From Rhizorhabdus sp. (GTDB lineage Bacteria > Pseudomonadota > Alphaproteobacteria > Sphingomonadales > Sphingomonadaceae), in contig SCUQ01000546.1 in the NCBI GenBank assembly GCA_004297635.1, positions 1-9,341 of the forward strand: DNA of 9,341 nucleotides. The letters are read 5' to 3'. Made by a program: the position numbers and the translations under genes. Position 1 is the first letter of the stretch. The number at the start of each line of letters is the position of its first letter. Positions 6,314 through 9,341 of this stretch are shown here, one piece after another. The notes below the pieces were generated by a model. That model worked only from the letters and a program-made list of their open reading frames with translations. It was not told the origin of the DNA and made no database searches.

Positions 6314-7063
6314 GTGGACAGCGCGCTCCTCATCGTTGCCGCGGGTTTGCTCGCAGGTCTGATGAACGCGCTCGCGGGCGGCGGCTCCTTCGTCTCGCTA
6401 CCCGTGCTGATCGCCGCCGGCGTCCCATCGGTCGCCGCCAACGCGACCAGCACGGTCGCGCTCTGGCCCGGCGGGCTGGCCAGCGCGATGGTCTATCGCG
6501 GCCAGCAGCGGCCGGTGGCCGGTATGGGCGTGCGGTTGATGCTGGTTGTCACCGTGATCGGCGGCGCGGCCGGCGCGGTGCTGCTGCTGAGCACGCCGGT
6601 GCGGCTGTTCGACAAGCTTCTCCCCTGGCTGGCGCTGGTCGCGACGCTCGCGCTCGCCTTCGCGCCGCGCGTCGCTCCCTGGCTGCAGGCGCGGATCGGC
6701 CTGCGCCGCCTGCCGCTGCTGGCGGGTCAGTTCCTGCTCGGCGTCTATGGCGGCTATTATGGCGGCGCGGTGGGGCTGATGATGCTCGCCCTGTGGGGCC
6801 TGATCGACGGCGCCGACATCAAGGCGCTCGCCGGCACCCGCACCGCGATGGTGAGCGCCGCCAATTCGGTCGCCATTCTGTGTTTCGTGATAGCGGGCGC
6901 TGTCCACTGGAGCATGGCGGCCCTGCTCGCGGCCGGCGCTCTGGCCGGCGGCTATGCCGGCGCCGCGGCCGCAAAGCGGCTGTCGCCCGGACTGGTGCGC
7001 GGCGCCACGCTCGCGCTGTGCGTTGTCATCACCGGCGTCTTCTTCAGCCGGGCCTATTTCTAG
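6314..7063 (+). CDS. TauE/SafE-family membrane exporter
   Basis: Integral inner-membrane protein of 249 residues with about eight hydrophobic segments, the usual size for the TauE/SafE family of sulfite/organosulfonate (and other anion) exporters. The duplicated family motifs are present: first repeat GLLAGLMNALAGGGSFVSLP (11-30) followed by AANATSTVALWPG (41-53), second repeat LLGVYGGYYGGAVGLMML (141-158) followed by ALAGTRTAMVSAANS (171-185). The GTG at 6314 is chosen because starting at the next ATG (6362) would delete most of the first membrane helix. No clear Shine-Dalgarno is seen, so translation may depend on coupling to the reductase gene 10 bp upstream. Substrate cannot be read from sequence; family members include sulfite, sulfoacetate and uncharacterised transporters. 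Confidence 0.88.
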   Translation: MDSALLIVAAGLLAGLMNALAGGGSFVSLPVLIAAGVPSVAANATSTVALWPGGLASAMVYRGQQRPVAGMGVRLMLVVTVIGGAAGAVLLLSTPVRLFDKLLPWLALVATLALAFAPRVAPWLQARIGLRRLPLLAGQFLLGVYGGYYGGAVGLMMLALWGLIDGADIKALAGTRTAMVSAANSVAILCFVIAGAVHWSMAALLAAGALAGGYAGAAAAKRLSPGLVRGATLALCVVITGVFFSRAYF

Positions 7064-7117
7064 CAACGGCGGATCGGCCTTCCCCTCCGCACCCGGCGTC
7101 CCTATCTTCGCAACCAC

Positions 7118-8932
7118 ATGCCGCCCGATCACGCCTCCGCCAGCACCGCCGTTCCAGAACAGGGCTGGGCCACGCTCCGCCGCTTCCTGCCCTATCTCTG
7201 GCCCAAGGACGCGCCCGGCCTGCGCGCGCGCGTCGTGATCGCGCTGCTGCTCGTGCTCGCCGCCAAGGTCGCGGTGCTGCTGATGCCGTTCGCCTACAAG
7301 GCGGCGATCGACCGGATGGCGCCGGGCTTCGAGCCCGGCGTGATGATCGCGGTCGCGCTGGTCCTCGCCTATGCCGGCGCGCGCTTCGGCGGGGTGCTGT
7401 TCGACAATATGCGCAACGCGATCTTCGAGCTGGTCGGCCAGGATGCCGGCCGACGTCTGGCGGTAGAGGTGTTCGCCCAGCTCCACCGCCTGTCGCTGCG
7501 CTACCATCTGGAACGGCGCACCGGCGCGCTCACCAAGATCGTCGAGCGCGGCACCAAGAGCATCGACACGATGCTCTATTTCCTGCTGTTCAACATCGGG
7601 CCGACCATCTTCGAACTGGCCGCGGTCTGCCTGATCTTCTTCTTCAAATTCGGCACCGGCCTCGTCATCGCCACGCTGCTGGCGATCGCCTGCTATATCC
7701 GCTTCACCAGCGCCGTGACCGAGTGGCGCACCAAGATGCGGCGCCAGATGGTGGAATATGACACCCGCGCCGCCGCCCGCGCGGTCGATTCGCTGCTCAA
7801 CTACGAGACGGTGAAATATTTCAGCGCCGAAGCGCGCGAGACCGCCAATTACGGCCAGGCCGTCGCCGACTATGCCCGCGCCGCGACCAAGAACGAAAGC
7901 TCGCTGGCGCTGCTGAACATCGGCCAGTCGCTGATCACCAACCTGATGATGGCGGGCGCGATGGGCTACAGCGTCTATGGCTGGAGCAAGGGCTGGTATT
8001 CGCCGGGCGATGTGGTTTTCATCAACACCATCCTGAGCCAGCTGTTCCGGCCGCTCGACATGCTCGGCATGGTCTATCGCGAAATCCGCCAGGGGCTGAT
8101 CGACATGGAGGCGATGTTCCGCCTTGTCGATACGCCCGCCGAGGTGGCCGACGCGCCCGATGCCCTGCCGCTCGCGGTACCGGGCGGACTGGTCCGGTTC
8201 GAGGGCGTCACCTTCCATTATGATTCCGAGCGGCCGATCCTGAAGGGGATCGACCTTGCCATCCGTCCCGGCGGCACGCTGGCGGTCGTCGGGCCATCGG
8301 GCGCGGGCAAGTCGACCCTCGCGCGCATCCTGTACCGCTTCTACGACATCAGCGGCGGGCGCGTGACGATCGACGGACAGGACATCGCCCATGTAACGCA
8401 GGAATCGCTGCGTCGCGCGATCGGCATCGTTCCGCAGGACACGGTGCTGTTCAACGACACCATCGGCTACAATATCGGCTATGGCCGGGAGGGTGCGAGC
8501 CAGGCCGAGATCGAGGAAGCCGCGCGGGGCGCAGCGATCCACGACTTCATCCTGTCGCTGCCGCATGGCTATGCCACCAAGGTCGGCGAGCGCGGGCTCA
8601 AGCTGTCGGGCGGCGAAAAGCAGCGGGTGGCCATCGCCCGCACCCTGCTCAAGAATCCGCCGATCCTGATCCTCGACGAAGCGACCAGCGCGCTCGACAG
8701 CCGCACCGAGGCCGAGATCCAGGCCACGCTGCGCGGCGTCGAACAGGGCCGCACCACGATCGTCATCGCCCATCGCCTATCGACGGTGGTCCATGCCGAC
8801 GAGATCGTCGTGCTGGAACAGGGCCGCATCGTCGAACGCGGCGCCCATGCCGAACTGATGGCGCGCGACGGCCTCTATGCCGAGATGTGGATGCGCCAGG
8901 CGAGCGAGAGCGAGGAGAAGGAGGCGGCTTAA
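7118..8932 (+). CDS. atm1: Atm1-type ABC half-transporter (glutathione-conjugate / heavy-metal exporter)
   Basis: Full-length 604-residue half-transporter that should act as an inner-membrane homodimer. Six membrane helices span about 35-325. The ATPase domain has Walker A GPSGAGKST (392-400), Q-loop Q440 (VPQDTVLFN), signature LSGGEKQR (496-503), Walker B ILILDE (516-521) and switch H552 (IAHRLST). It aligns nearly colinearly with N. aromaticivorans Atm1 as I recall it. The glutathione-site residues of that structure have counterparts two positions earlier: Y193, R204, R208, N267 and Q270. The relatives export glutathione persulfide or metal-glutathione species and support iron-sulfur/thiol homeostasis and metal tolerance. 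ATG 7118 agrees with the MPP start of the relative; no Shine-Dalgarno is visible. It lies 54 bp after the TauE/SafE gene and may be co-transcribed. Confidence 0.95.
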   Translation: MPPDHASASTAVPEQGWATLRRFLPYLWPKDAPGLRARVVIALLLVLAAKVAVLLMPFAYKAAIDRMAPGFEPGVMIAVALVLAYAGARFGGVLFDNMRNAIFELVGQDAGRRLAVEVFAQLHRLSLRYHLERRTGALTKIVERGTKSIDTMLYFLLFNIGPTIFELAAVCLIFFFKFGTGLVIATLLAIACYIRFTSAVTEWRTKMRRQMVEYDTRAAARAVDSLLNYETVKYFSAEARETANYGQAVADYARAATKNESSLALLNIGQSLITNLMMAGAMGYSVYGWSKGWYSPGDVVFINTILSQLFRPLDMLGMVYREIRQGLIDMEAMFRLVDTPAEVADAPDALPLAVPGGLVRFEGVTFHYDSERPILKGIDLAIRPGGTLAVVGPSGAGKSTLARILYRFYDISGGRVTIDGQDIAHVTQESLRRAIGIVPQDTVLFNDTIGYNIGYGREGASQAEIEEAARGAAIHDFILSLPHGYATKVGERGLKLSGGEKQRVAIARTLLKNPPILILDEATSALDSRTEAEIQATLRGVEQGRTTIVIAHRLSTVVHADEIVVLEQGRIVERGAHAELMARDGLYAEMWMRQASESEEKEAA

Positions 8933-8950
8933 AGGCCGGTCCGGCTCCAC

Positions 8951-9029
8951 CGTCATTCCAGCGAAAGCTGGAATCTCTCTGTCGTCTTGCTACGAAGAAG
9001 CGGGAGATTCGGGATTTCGCCGGATGACG
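8951..9029. repeat. REP-like palindromic intergenic element
   Basis: The element opens with CGTCAT (8951-8956) and closes with ATGACG (9024-9029). GAATCTC (8971-8977) pairs with GAGATTC (9004-9010). The left end holds a perfect 8-bp hairpin with a GAAA tetraloop, ATTCCAGC-GAAA-GCTGGAAT (8955-8974); the right end is an imperfect inverted copy. CGTCATTCC-type palindromes are dispersed in many copies in sphingomonad genomes (recalled, not searched). It fills the gap between the ABC transporter and the acyltransferase gene and may also help end transcription. Confidence 0.7.
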
Positions 9030-9030
9030 C

Positions 9031-9040
9031 AGGGGGTGAT
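9031..9040 (+). promoter_or_regulatory. Strong Shine-Dalgarno that fixes the TTG start of the acyltransferase gene
   Basis: AGGGGGTGAT matches the anti-Shine-Dalgarno complement AGGAGGTGAT at nine of ten bases and lies 5 nt before the TTG at 9046 (9 nt counted from the AGGGGG core). An in-frame TGA at 9037-9039, inside this sequence, rules out any earlier start. Confidence 0.7.
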
Positions 9041-9045
9041 CAGGC

Positions 9046-9341
9046 TTGCAGGTCCGGCACGAACTTCGTCCGCTCACCTCCGCGCGCGGGATCGCGGCCT
9101 GGTATGTCGTGCTCTACCATATCCGCGAGAGCGCGGCGGGCACGCTGCCGCAGAGCGTGATCGATATTTTCGCCAAGGGCTATCTCGCGGTCGATTTCTT
9201 CTTCGTGCTGTCCGGCTTCGTGATCTGGCTCAACTATCGCAGCCTGCTGGCCCAGCATCGCTGGGGCGCGGTGCCGCATTTCCTGTGGCGGCGGCTGTCG
9301 CGCATCTATCCGCTGCACCTCCTCATCCTGCTCGGCGCCGT
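9046..9341 (+). CDS. Acyltransferase family 3 (OafA/YrhL-like) protein, 5' part only
   Basis: The first 98 residues of a membrane acyltransferase that typically O-acetylates surface polysaccharide or other glycans; the rest is beyond the window. Conserved N-terminal motifs are present: LRPLTSARGIAAWYVVLYH (7-25) with the family histidine H25, GYLAVDFFFVLSGFVIWL (45-62) forming the second membrane helix with the diagnostic VDFFFVLSGF, and FLWRRLSRIYPLHLL (79-93). The frame is open to the end of the window. The TTG start is unusual, but the strong Shine-Dalgarno and the in-frame stop just upstream leave no better choice; the next possible starts lie inside the first membrane helix. The REP-like element separates it from the ABC transporter, so it is probably a separate unit. 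The acyl acceptor is unknown. Confidence 0.88.
   Translation, partial: MQVRHELRPLTSARGIAAWYVVLYHIRESAAGTLPQSVIDIFAKGYLAVDFFFVLSGFVIWLNYRSLLAQHRWGAVPHFLWRRLSRIYPLHLLILLGA

Noticed and set aside
6398..8773. Very long antisense open frame (791 codons) opposite the TauE/SafE and ABC transporter genes
   Set aside because: Its product is a monotonous Asp/Arg/Gln/Gly/Ala/His-rich sequence without domains. It is the expected antisense shadow of GC-rich genes, and the plus-strand genes have full family motifs.

Overview
The window is GC-rich with dense, mostly short-spaced genes. Several features point to an alphaproteobacterium of the Sphingomonadales: an ABC exporter closely matching the structurally characterised Novosphingobium aromaticivorans Atm1, a PEP-CTERM surface protein with the 'PEPASW' form common in sphingomonads, an OafA-type acyltransferase, and an intergenic palindromic element of the CGTCATTCC type common in these genomes. 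This assignment comes from remembered family resemblance; no search was run.

Left part (1-3700). An AraC-family regulator (+) converges with a class II histone-deacetylase-like amidohydrolase (-). Upstream of the amidohydrolase lies a 256-bp gap with a 9-bp direct repeat at exactly 21-bp spacing, next to a -10-like box without a recognisable -35: the layout expected for AraC-type activation. Next come two overlapping genes (-) for the subunits of 3-oxoadipate CoA-transferase (pcaI-pcaJ, beta-ketoadipate pathway). They diverge from an IclR/PcaR-type regulator (+). The 104-bp divergent region holds a perfect 13-bp inverted repeat that brackets a consensus TATAAT box, so it is very probably the regulator's operator.

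Middle part (4464-5643). A single secreted protein with a choice-of-anchor A type domain and a PEP-CTERM sorting signal carries an unusual acidic, repetitive insert and a long tail after the sorting signal.

Right part (5644-9341). A co-oriented run contains an F420-dependent NADP reductase-like gene, then (10 bp on) a TauE/SafE membrane exporter, then (54 bp on) a complete Atm1-type half-transporter with conserved glutathione-site residues. After a ~79-bp REP-like palindromic element comes the 5' part of an acyltransferase-3 gene that begins at TTG behind a very strong Shine-Dalgarno and runs off the window.

No RNA gene, CRISPR array, insertion sequence or prophage was seen. No wholly new multi-gene system is evident. 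The best leads are the two regulatory regions, the F420-reductase-like gene in a sphingomonad-like genome, and the atypical PEP-CTERM protein.
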